Source: Spirochaetaceae bacterium (GTDB taxonomy: Bacteria > Spirochaetota > Spirochaetia > Treponematales > Breznakiellaceae). From it: a stretch of 9,414 bases of DNA. A program made the translations under genes and the position numbers. Positions 1-5,931 of this stretch are shown piece after piece. The stretch covers positions 1 through 9,414 of the forward strand of contig JAIRMP010000054.1 of the NCBI GenBank assembly GCA_031258615.1. Reading direction: 5' to 3'. The stretch's first letter is position 1; each line of letters begins with the position of its first letter. The notes below the pieces were generated by a model. The model was given only the letters and a program-made list of their open reading frames with translations, was not told the origin of the DNA and ran no database searches.

Positions 1-389
1 GCGTTTATCCCGCTGTTTATCGTTGATGTGGTCAGTATTTTCGCCCCCGCAAGCCCCACGTTCAATGCCACCTGCCCTATCCCGTCGCCAAGCTTTCCTT
101 CAAGCATCTTCGACAGCCCACCTTTCTCCACAACCTTTACCGCTTCCCCGGCGGCGTCTATCGTTTCAGTGATTTTCCCCACCCCGTTAAACGCCGCCCC
201 CACTCCCACGCTCACCGCAGCCGACGCCACCTTCTTTCCCAATTCCAATCCTACCTCCCCCACGCTCTTGTACCCGCCGCTCAAATCTATTCCGGCGAAC
301 ATAACATCGTCCGCAAGCCCTACCGCGGCGGACGCTATACCCGCCGCAAGCACGCTCCCCATACCCGCCAAGATTAATTCATCATGCAT
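1..389 (-). CDS. Partial Gly/Ala/Val-rich protein, segment of a large toxin- or surface-type protein
   Basis: An open frame on the minus strand starts with ATG at 389-387 (Met-His-Asp-Glu-Leu-Ile) and stays open for about 129 codons to the left edge, so its C-terminus is missing. It overlaps the stop codon of the preceding small membrane-protein gene by 8 nt, which suggests translational coupling; a G-rich stretch just upstream (399-405) can serve as ribosome binding site. The product is rich in Gly, Ala and Val with short amphipathic helices (for example LAGMGSVLAAGIASAAVGLA, then GLELGKKVASAAVSVGVGAA). That composition is common in the pre-toxin or backbone parts of large polymorphic-toxin-like proteins, but I recognise no named domain. 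The opposite strand is also open here, but its Pro/Ser/Thr-rich translation is the usual antisense shadow of GC-rich coding sequence. Coding status is likely; function is unknown. Confidence 0.55.
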   Translation of the reverse strand, partial: MHDELILAGMGSVLAAGIASAAVGLADDVMFAGIDLSGGYKSVGEVGLELGKKVASAAVSVGVGAAFNGVGKITETIDAAGEAVKVVEKGGLSKMLEGKLGDGIGQVALNVGLAGAKILTTSTINSGIN

Positions 390-843
390 ACATAATTCCC
401 CCCGCCAGTATAAAAAACAGCGGTAAAATGAAACAAAAAATTCTGGATACAAGCGCAAGAGTTCTATCGGTAACTTGCAAAAAACAATAAAGCAAGAACG
501 GCAATCCACACTTAACGATAACATAACACACGAGTAAAATATCATGTAGATTCCAAGGCCATTTGGTAAACTTCTCGATGAGCATTGAAAAAGAATTATC
601 CCACCATCCATAAATCAAAATGTGCGGCAACAAAAAGAAAGCTCTCCATGAAACTACTAATTGATGTGTGCTACACAAATATACAAACAGTATTACTCCG
701 GCAATACAAGTTATTGGGACAAAAAAAACAAATAAAAACATAGCAGGATAGCTAAACAACAAAAAAAGAGAAATTACAAACATGTAAATATATAAAGTTA
801 TCAGCAATTCTATTAATTTAATCGCGGCAGTTTCTTCTTTCAA
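382..843 (-). CDS. Small multi-pass membrane protein (immunity-protein candidate)
   Basis: This encodes about 153 residues if the TTG at 843-841 is the start. I chose it because an AAGGAG sequence sits 8 nt upstream, whereas the longer frame beginning at 924 would overlap the preceding gene and has no comparable site. The protein begins MKEETAAIKLIELL and is then almost entirely hydrophobic, with roughly four to five membrane-spanning segments (about residues 12-30, 31-56, 66-82, 103-125 and 134-151) separated by short loops containing Trp and charged residues. No known family is recognised. The DNA is strikingly AT-rich compared with the GC-rich genes on both sides. It lies 46 nt after the toxin-like gene on the same strand and overlaps the next frame by 8 nt. 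Small AT-rich membrane proteins directly behind toxin tips are often immunity proteins; here that is an inference from position only. Confidence 0.6.
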   Translation of the reverse strand: MKEETAAIKLIELLITLYIYMFVISLFLLFSYPAMFLFVFFVPITCIAGVILFVYLCSTHQLVVSWRAFFLLPHILIYGWWDNSFSMLIEKFTKWPWNLHDILLVCYVIVKCGLPFLLYCFLQVTDRTLALVSRIFCFILPLFFILAGGIMYA

Positions 844-857
844 CTTAACATCTCCTT
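841..857 (-). promoter_or_regulatory. Ribosome binding site that fixes a TTG start
   Basis: On the minus strand AAGGAG is followed, after the 8 bases ATGTTAAG, by TTG at 843-841. This is the best Shine-Dalgarno match in the left region, and it places the start of the small membrane protein 27 codons inside its longest possible frame. The ATG within the spacer is out of frame. Confidence 0.6.
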
Positions 858-889
858 TCCATATTCTATACTCTAACGCATTGGAGAAC

Positions 890-1660
890 TCAATGAAAAA
901 TGTTTCCGATGTTATACGCAGCATCCGTAACCAAATAGTGTACCCCAGACCCTAAAGCAGTAAATAGATTAGTACCGTACTTATTGTCAAACGGGGCCAT
1001 ATCGAAGTCGAAATGCATAATGCTGTCCATATAATTATAAGTACCTCTGTACAGTTCACTGTTGATTTGTTCATACTTGTTTGTCTGTTTGTTAAGCCCA
1101 AAAATTACTTCCTGGCCATCGGCATTGGTATATTTTTTTACATCACTATAATTCGGATCAAGATGATAAAGCGAGGCAATAAAAGAAAACGGTGGAAGCT
1201 GAAATCCAAAAGCAAACATCTGCGAAAATCCCTGTCCTGCAATATCGGCAAATATGTATTGAGAAGTCCCATTGCGATTCAAATTTAAGAAATCCCTCAG
1301 CGGCTCATTCATAAAGTCATAAGTGGATGCGTTTACATAGCCATTGTTTGAATTACCAGGAGTACTCGTATAAAACAATCCTGTTAATACGCTTTCATTG
1401 TGCAGCCCTTTCAGATCGCGCAATTCTTTCGCAACAGTACCTTTGTCCCTGCCTATAAACGCGCTGCCCACAATTACCTGCCGTTTCAAATACTCTGCAC
1501 GCTCCTCTGTTGTCATCCCGTTAAAAATATCGTTACTCATGCTGTTCACTACTTCGCCGCCATGTGTTGTTAATGCATAAGCCAGCGCCTCACCATGCTC
1601 TATCCCGCGCGCCTCATCGTCCCCCGCGGCGGCGTACTCCGCGGCGCTCGCCTGCCCCAT
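890..1660 (-). CDS. C-terminal part of a large toxin-like/surface protein, probably 5'-truncated
   Basis: A 256-residue reading frame from the first ATG at 1660-1658, with only seven further codons before an upstream stop at 1681-1679. The N-terminal 40 residues (AAEYAAAGDDEARG, EHGEALAYALTTHGGEVV) come from GC-rich DNA. The rest is AT-richer and reads as a compact globular tip rich in Asn, Tyr and Phe, ending in FTALGSGVHYLVTDAAYN. A GC-rich stub followed by an AT-rich tip is typical of the backbone/tip junction in polymorphic or RHS-like toxins, but no catalytic motif of a known nuclease, deaminase or protease toxin is visible and I cannot name a family. There is no signal peptide and no well-spaced ribosome binding site, and the frame begins exactly where the iolB remnant breaks off. 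It therefore looks like the 3' end of a formerly longer gene. It could be expressed as an orphan tip, or be a dead fragment. Confidence 0.55.
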   Translation of the reverse strand: MGQASAAEYAAAGDDEARGIEHGEALAYALTTHGGEVVNSMSNDIFNGMTTEERAEYLKRQVIVGSAFIGRDKGTVAKELRDLKGLHNESVLTGLFYTSTPGNSNNGYVNASTYDFMNEPLRDFLNLNRNGTSQYIFADIAGQGFSQMFAFGFQLPPFSFIASLYHLDPNYSDVKKYTNADGQEVIFGLNKQTNKYEQINSELYRGTYNYMDSIMHFDFDMAPFDNKYGTNLFTALGSGVHYLVTDAAYNIGNIFH

Positions 1661-1663
1661 GCC

Positions 1664-1965
1664 CCTCGGTTCCCGCCGTTATGACGATGCGCCTTCCCGC
1701 CGGAACCGAGAGGCGCCAGGGGGAGTAATCGAAAAGGTTGGGGCGGGAAACTTCGCGGTCCCCTTCCGCCCCCAGAAATATAGATGCCGAGCCGCGCACC
1801 AAAAGCCATACACGCTCATCGGTTTTGGAAAAGTCTTCGCGCCTTTCGCCCGGGCTCATTACCATAACGCCGAATTCCATAAGCATATCCGCCGCAGCGC
1901 CGCGCCAGCGGCGTGTAGCCGTGGTTAAAGCCGTGGTTAAAGGGCGGACGGTGGTGAAACTGCAT
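1664..1965 (-). pseudogene. iolB: Truncated, frameshifted iolB (5-deoxy-glucuronate isomerase)
   Basis: IolB isomerises 5-deoxy-D-glucuronate to 2-deoxy-5-keto-D-gluconate in inositol catabolism and is a bicupin of about 270 residues. Only the first cupin is here: MEFGVMVMSPGE, then DERVWLLVRGSASIFLGA, then LSVPAGRRIVITAGTE, matching the family's N-terminal half in order. The likely start is ATG at 1965-1963 with AAGGCGAG just upstream, giving MQFHHRPPFNHGFNHGY, which resembles IolB N-termini. That stretch is in a different frame from MEFGVMV, so a net +1 (or -2) shift lies between about 1910 and 1889. The alternative in-frame start, TTG at 1994, gives an N-terminus unlike IolB and has no ribosome binding site. 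After AGTE (about 1664-1670) the homology stops and the sequence becomes the toxin-like gene. Shift plus truncation make a functional enzyme very unlikely. It was transcribed divergently from the transporter operon. Confidence 0.75.
1918..1941. repeat. Exact 12-bp tandem duplication inside iolB remnant
   Basis: GCCGTGGTTAAA occurs twice back to back (1918-1929 and 1930-1941). In the presumed original iolB frame it encodes Phe-Asn-His-Gly twice. It keeps the frame but lies a few codons upstream of the frameshift, consistent with slippage in a decaying gene. Confidence 0.8.
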
Positions 1966-2006
1966 ACTCTCGCCTTGTAATAGTAGAACGGCAAAAGCGC
2001 CGCTGC

Positions 2007-2027
2007 AACGTTTTCTGAAAACGTTAT
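2007..2027. promoter_or_regulatory. Putative LacI-family operator O1 (iolB side)
   Basis: AACGTTTTCTGAAAACGTT (2007-2025) is a perfect 19-bp inverted repeat apart from its central base. Its right part, read on to 2027, contains GAAAACGTTAT (2017-2027), the same 11 bp found at the transporter promoter (2172-2182). A central CG flanked by A/T-rich half-sites is the usual operator form of LacI/GalR regulators, one of which is encoded at 8262. The site lies between the presumed iolB promoter and the iolB start, where repressor would block transcription. Confidence 0.6.
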
Positions 2028-2038
2028 TACACTTACAG

Positions 2039-2065
2039 GGTATAACGTATTTTTAGTTTTGTAAA
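2039..2065 (-). promoter_or_regulatory. Possible promoter facing the iolB remnant
   Basis: On the minus strand TTTACA (2065-2060) and TATACC (2044-2039) are separated by 15 bp, which is short for a sigma70 promoter. It is placed sensibly upstream of operator O1 and the iolB remnant, but the match is only moderate. Confidence 0.3.
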
Positions 2066-2135
2066 GAGGGTTTTTACCCCCTACTGTGTCATTTGTCCTG
2101 TCTACTCAGCTTTTGGGAAAAACGACAAAAAAAAC

Positions 2136-2164
2136 TTGACGGCTGTGAATTCAGGCGTTAAAAT
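2136..2164 (+). promoter_or_regulatory. Sigma70-type promoter of the ABC transporter operon
   Basis: A -35 box TTGACG (2136-2141) and a -10 box TAAAAT (2159-2164) are separated by exactly 17 bp, with an A-rich stretch upstream. Transcription should begin near 2171, immediately on the operator at 2172-2182, and the leader would be about 55 nt before the ATPase start at 2227. Confidence 0.7.
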
Positions 2165-2171
2165 TATTTAA

Positions 2172-2184
2172 GAAAACGTTATCA
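2172..2184. promoter_or_regulatory. Putative LacI-family operator O2 (transporter side)
   Basis: GAAAACGTTATC is an imperfect palindrome around a central CG (five of six pairs match) and shares 11 identical bases with O1 155 bp away. It overlaps the predicted transcription start of the transporter operon, a classic repressor position. The pair could also allow DNA looping across the divergent region. Confidence 0.65.
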
Positions 2185-2226
2185 ACATTGTTTCACACTT
2201 AATTTATCACTAGTGTAGGAGGTTTT

Positions 2227-3756
2227 ATGACGAATGCGGGGCCAGCAGTGGCCGTACATAACCCTTTGTTTCGCATCGACAATCTTTCAAAGCGGTTTCC
2301 CGGAGTAGTCGCGCTTGACCAAGTTAGCTTGGATGTCAATGCCGGTGAAGTGCTTGGACTTGTCGGTGAAAACGGCGCGGGTAAATCGACGCTGATAAAA
2401 AGCATCACCGGTTTTCATTCGCCTGATGGCGGCGCTCTTTACTTTGACGGGAAACGGCTTGAACACATAACGCCTCATTATTCCATGTCGATAGGGATTG
2501 CGTGCATTTATCAGGAGTTAAATCTGGCGCCTTTCCTCAGCGTCGCGGAAAACATTTTTCTTGGCAGAGAACAGATCAAGATAAAAGGACTCGGATGGCT
2601 TGACCGGGGATACCAGCGCGAAGAAACCCAAAAGATTCTCGATATGCTGGGTATGAAAATTGATCCCGAAACTACGGTCGGCTCTATGGGCGTGGGGCAT
2701 CAGCAAATGGTGGAAATCGCCAGGGCTATCAGGGCTAACGCAAAAATGATAATCATGGACGAACCCACCGCCAGTCTAAGCGCCCACGAAAGTGAAAAAC
2801 TTCTCCAAATCATCCGGTATCTCAAAAGCGAAAATGTTTCTGTCATCTATATTTCCCACCATTTGGAAGAAGTGCTGGCTATATGCGACAGAATCACAGT
2901 CCTCAGGGACGGAAAGAGCGTAGGGACGGTCAACGCGAAAGAAGTTACCGTTGACGATCTTGTAAAAATGATGGTGGGCCGCGATATTACCCATAAGTAT
3001 CCCAAGGTAAAGGCGACCCTTGGGGAAGAAATGCTCCGGGTGGAACACCTTGAAAGGCGCGGGGTGCTGCACGACATCTCTTTTTCCGTCAGGGCGGGCG
3101 AGATTCTTGGATTCGCGGGGCTTGTCGGTTCAGGAAGGACGGAGACCGCGCGGGCTATTACCGGCGCCGACCCTATTGACGGCGGCAAGATTTTTGTTCA
3201 AGGCAAACTCGCCCGGATCAAGAAGCCCAGGGATTCGATTGAAGCGGGTATTGCCTTCCTTACGGAAGACAGAAAAGGGCAGGGCTTGATACTGCTCAAG
3301 GACATTGAGTTCAACTCGACTATGGTCAACCTTAAAAGTTATATGGGGCGGGCTCTGCTGAATCTGAATCGATGCAGACAGGATGCCGAAGAAAAGGTCG
3401 AGGAGCTTCGTATACGCTGCCCCGGTATTGATATGCCGGCGGGAAACCTTTCCGGCGGGAATCAGCAAAAAGTTGTAATTGCCAAATGGCTGCTCTCGAA
3501 CTCGAATATATTCATCTTTGATGAGCCGACGCGCGGCATAGACGTGGGGGCAAAAGTTGAAGTCTACAACTTGATGAACGAACTGGTTAAAAACGGCGCG
3601 GCGGTGATAATGATTTCCAGCGAAATGGACGAGTGCATGGGAATGTCCGACAGAATCATCGTTTTTCACGAGGGAAGGATCACCGCGGAGTTCACAGCCG
3701 AAGAAGCGACACAGGAAAAGATCATGTATGCCGCGTCGGGTATTACGACCGGCTAA
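2227..3756 (+). CDS. Sugar-type ABC transporter ATPase, two nucleotide-binding domains (RbsA/MglA type)
   Basis: Cytoplasmic ATPase of a CUT2-class importer for monosaccharides or cyclitols; here probably myo-inositol given the IolG and iolB neighbours. It is 509 residues, the normal family length. Domain 1 has Walker A GENGAGKST (47-55), Walker B with Asp-Glu at 178-179 and the switch His in ISHH (209-212). Its ABC signature is altered to MGVGHQQ (154-160) rather than LSxGxxQ. Domain 2 has the degenerate P-loop GLVGSGRTE (298-306, no Lys) that is normal in this family, an intact LSGGNQQ (408-414) and Walker B Asp-Glu (432-433). The ATG at 2227 is preceded by AGGAGG (2217-2222). It is first in an operon with the permease (25-nt gap) and binding protein, driven by the promoter and operator just upstream. 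Substrate is inferred from context; ribose or another pentose transporter is the alternative. Confidence 0.93.
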   Translation: MTNAGPAVAVHNPLFRIDNLSKRFPGVVALDQVSLDVNAGEVLGLVGENGAGKSTLIKSITGFHSPDGGALYFDGKRLEHITPHYSMSIGIACIYQELNLAPFLSVAENIFLGREQIKIKGLGWLDRGYQREETQKILDMLGMKIDPETTVGSMGVGHQQMVEIARAIRANAKMIIMDEPTASLSAHESEKLLQIIRYLKSENVSVIYISHHLEEVLAICDRITVLRDGKSVGTVNAKEVTVDDLVKMMVGRDITHKYPKVKATLGEEMLRVEHLERRGVLHDISFSVRAGEILGFAGLVGSGRTETARAITGADPIDGGKIFVQGKLARIKKPRDSIEAGIAFLTEDRKGQGLILLKDIEFNSTMVNLKSYMGRALLNLNRCRQDAEEKVEELRIRCPGIDMPAGNLSGGNQQKVVIAKWLLSNSNIFIFDEPTRGIDVGAKVEVYNLMNELVKNGAAVIMISSEMDECMGMSDRIIVFHEGRITAEFTAEEATQEKIMYAASGITTG

Positions 3757-3781
3757 ATACTTGTTATAATGGAGAGTAAAT

Positions 3782-4774
3782 ATGGCGGAAAATCAAACAA
3801 CAAAAACAACATACAAAGCAAAAAAACAGAATTTAAAAGATTACTTAAACACCTTTGGCGTGGTTTTGAGTCTCTTACTGCTTTGCGTGATACTGGCGAT
3901 AGTTTCCCCTCAGTTTTTGACGATGGGAAACTTGATGAATGTGGCGGGCCAGGCGGCGGTAAATTCTATCATCTCGGTAGGAATGTTCCTCGCTATCCTG
4001 ACATCGGGCATAGACCTTTCGGTCGGCTCGGTACTCGCCCTTTCAACTATGTTCATGGGGCTTTTTGCGAAAACTTTCAACATGAATCCCTTCGTAGCCC
4101 TGCTTGGCTGCCTCGCGGTCGGCACATTTCTCGGTTTAATTAACGGGCTTCTGCTTACTAAACTCCATCTGCCCCACCCGTTTATCTCTACTATGGGCAC
4201 TAAACAGATGGCGCGGGGATTATGCCTGGTAGTAACGGCCACCCAGCCGGTGTACGGGTTCAAGGAGCCTATAGTGTTTCTGGGAAACGCCAGCGTGGGG
4301 CCGGTTCCGGTTTCATTTATTCTGGTTGCCGTGCTTTACGGCGTGATGTACCTATTCCTTAACCGTACCAAGACCGGACGCTATATCTACGCGGTAGGCG
4401 GGAATAAGGAAGCCGCCAGACTTTCGGGAATAAATGTCAACGGCATTCTCAACCTTGTGTACGCGATGAGCGGTTTCATGGCGGCCCTGGCGGGTATTGT
4501 CCTGGTCGGGCGTGTTGATACGGCGTATCCTCTCGCCGGAGTTGATTACGAGACCGACGCCATCGCCGCGGTTATCATAGGCGGCGCAAGTTTCTTCGGC
4601 GGGGTAGGAAAAATAGGGAACACGATAGTAGGCGTTCTTCTGATAGCCGTCTTACGAAACGGCCTCAACCTGCTGGGCGTTACATCGGCATGGCAGACCT
4701 TTACCATAGGCGCGGTAATCATCATAGCGGTATTCATCGATGTCCTGCGTCAGGGTGTGGGAAAGAAAAGATAA
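3782..4774 (+). CDS. ABC transporter permease, RbsC type (BPD_transp_2)
   Basis: Inner-membrane channel subunit of the same importer, probably a homodimer. It is 330 residues with a charged cytoplasmic N-terminus (1-20) and about eight to ten membrane segments, starting with one at roughly 24-44. Conserved RbsC-family features are visible: GIDLSVGSVLALS (76-88), a cytoplasmic loop RYIYAVGGNKEAARLSGI (200-217) that contacts the ATPase, and DYETDAIAAVIIGGASFFGG (255-274), followed by the C-terminal helix pair and a basic tail. The ATG at 3782 has GGAGAG at 3771-3776. It lies 25 nt behind the ATPase gene and is surely cotranscribed. The first helices fit the family well, with no sign of truncation. 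Specificity cannot be read from the permease itself. Confidence 0.92.
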   Translation: MAENQTTKTTYKAKKQNLKDYLNTFGVVLSLLLLCVILAIVSPQFLTMGNLMNVAGQAAVNSIISVGMFLAILTSGIDLSVGSVLALSTMFMGLFAKTFNMNPFVALLGCLAVGTFLGLINGLLLTKLHLPHPFISTMGTKQMARGLCLVVTATQPVYGFKEPIVFLGNASVGPVPVSFILVAVLYGVMYLFLNRTKTGRYIYAVGGNKEAARLSGINVNGILNLVYAMSGFMAALAGIVLVGRVDTAYPLAGVDYETDAIAAVIIGGASFFGGVGKIGNTIVGVLLIAVLRNGLNLLGVTSAWQTFTIGAVIIIAVFIDVLRQGVGKKR

Positions 4775-4806
4775 TCTGTTAGAATTTGTTACTTGTCAAG
4801 AGTAAA

Positions 4807-4838
4807 GGTGAAAATTGCGGGATACCCCGTTATTCACC
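4807..4838 (+). promoter_or_regulatory. Intergenic hairpin between permease and binding-protein genes
   Basis: GGTGAA (4807-4812) pairs with TTCACC (4833-4838), and inside it GCGGG pairs with CCCGT (one G-U) around a short loop, with a small internal loop between the two helices. No T-run follows, so it is not a normal terminator. In binding-protein transporter operons such hairpins often stop 3'-to-5' decay or partly attenuate transcription, adjusting the amount of binding protein relative to the membrane parts. Confidence 0.45.
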
Positions 4839-4875
4839 TGACTCTAATCTATTTATACTTTATGGAGGGTATAAA

Positions 4876-5817
4876 ATGAAACGTTTTATTTCAATTGTTG
4901 TGTGCGCGCTCATGGTAATGTGCGTCGCGAGCGCCTGCAAACGGCAGCGCGGAGAGCAGGTTCAAGGCGGCGGGCAGCTTAGGGTTGCCGTCATCTTGAA
5001 AACATTGAGTTCGCCTTATTGGCAGCTCGTACTCGGCGGGGCCGAGCAGGCGGGTACGGATTTCAACGTTAAAATCGAGGCCTTTGGGCCGCCTACCGAA
5101 GACGGCGTTGAGGAGCAGATCAACATGGTGCAAAACGCGATTCAGAACAAGGTCAACGCAATCGTATTTTCTCCCTGCCAGCCGCCCGCCTCCGTGTCGG
5201 TTCTCAACCAGGCGAAACAGGCCGGTATTCCGGTGGTGGTTATCGATTCCCCCATGCCGCCGGATTTCGACAACTATGTTACCTTCATCGGCAGCAACAA
5301 CTATAACATAGGCGTTGTCGGGGCGGAAGAGATGCTCAAAGTCCTTAACAAGGGCGCGAAGGTACTGGTACTCGAAGGCGCTCCGGGTAATCCGACTATG
5401 ACCGACAGGGCGGACGGCGCCGAAAAGATTTTCCGCGACGCCGGGATGACCATTGTTTCCCGCCAGCCCGCTTATTCGGATAGGGAGAGGGCTTACGGCA
5501 TTACCCAAAACGTGTTGCAGACTACGGATATAGACGCCGTTTGGGGTTCAAATGACGACCAAGCCGCCGGAGCGCTCAGGGCCATAACACAGGCCGGGAA
5601 AAAAGCCGTGGTAGTCGGCGTTGACGGCAACCAGTTCGCCCTTGAGTCTGTCCGGGACAGCGGACTCTACGCGACAGTAGCCCAGTCCGCGGCGCAGATG
5701 GGCTATCTGGGCGTCCAGTACGCCATTGACGCGATTAACGGCAAGAGCGTTGAGAAAAAAATTGACGCCCCCACACCGGTAATCACCAAAGAAAATGTTG
5801 GAGAATACCTCAAGTAG
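4876..5817 (+). CDS. Periplasmic sugar/cyclitol-binding lipoprotein (Peripl_BP_4 type)
   Basis: Substrate receptor of the importer, 313 residues from ATG 4876. I prefer this start to the frame's earlier codons because GGAGGG (4864-4869) precedes it and it opens with a clean signal peptide: MKRFISIVV, a hydrophobic core, then ASAC with lipid-anchored Cys21. The mature part is a type I periplasmic-binding fold: a first beta strand LRVAVILKTLSSPYW, the domain-1 strand NAIVFSP, hinge region IPVVVIDSP, domain-2 GAKVLVLEGAPG, the strand AVWGSNDDQAAGAL and the typical C-terminal VVGVDGN and AQSAAQMGYLGVQ. These are the landmarks of the ribose/galactose/inositol-binding group. It is the last gene of the operon, 101 nt behind the permease, and is followed by a strong terminator. 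Spirochaetes often anchor such receptors as lipoproteins. Inositol specificity is inferred from neighbours. Confidence 0.9.
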   Translation: MKRFISIVVCALMVMCVASACKRQRGEQVQGGGQLRVAVILKTLSSPYWQLVLGGAEQAGTDFNVKIEAFGPPTEDGVEEQINMVQNAIQNKVNAIVFSPCQPPASVSVLNQAKQAGIPVVVIDSPMPPDFDNYVTFIGSNNYNIGVVGAEEMLKVLNKGAKVLVLEGAPGNPTMTDRADGAEKIFRDAGMTIVSRQPAYSDRERAYGITQNVLQTTDIDAVWGSNDDQAAGALRAITQAGKKAVVVGVDGNQFALESVRDSGLYATVAQSAAQMGYLGVQYAIDAINGKSVEKKIDAPTPVITKENVGEYLK

Positions 5818-5825
5818 TCCGGGCA

Positions 5826-5856
5826 AAAAGGCCGCAAAAACATTTTGCGGCCTTTT
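5826..5856 (+). terminator. Rho-independent terminator of the transporter operon
   Basis: A perfect 14-bp inverted repeat, AAAAGGCCGCAAAA (5826-5839) and TTTTGCGGCCTTTT (5843-5856), with loop ACA. The GC core is flanked by A and T tracts on both sides, so it would also work in the reverse direction. It begins 9 nt after the binding-protein stop codon and separates the transporter operon from the dehydrogenase pair. Confidence 0.9.
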
Positions 5857-5931
5857 CCACATATATGAATTGTTTCCCAAAACTACAACTGCGGACGCTG
5901 TTAAAACGACTAAGTTATTAGAGAGGAATTT

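Noticed and set aside
28..426. Plus-strand open frame rich in Pro, Ser, Thr and Ala
   Set aside because: It is the antisense of a better minus-strand frame starting at 389; its composition is typical of shadow frames and there is no ribosome binding site.
1659..1980. Plus-strand open frames over the iolB remnant
   Set aside because: The minus strand gives recognisable IolB sequence; the plus-strand translations are Arg/Pro/Ser-rich and resemble nothing.
3130..3669. Long minus-strand frame inside the ATPase gene
   Set aside because: It is fully contained in a strongly conserved gene on the other strand and has no promoter or ribosome binding site.
3743..3770. Perfect TATAAT (3765-3770) before the permease gene as an internal promoter
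   Set aside because: There is no -35 box at the right distance, and transcription would start about 5 nt before the ATG, removing the ribosome binding site.
5903..5913. AAAACG before iolG as a third regulator operator
   Set aside because: Only the AAAACG half matches; the other half (ACTAA) breaks the palindrome, so it is at most very degenerate.
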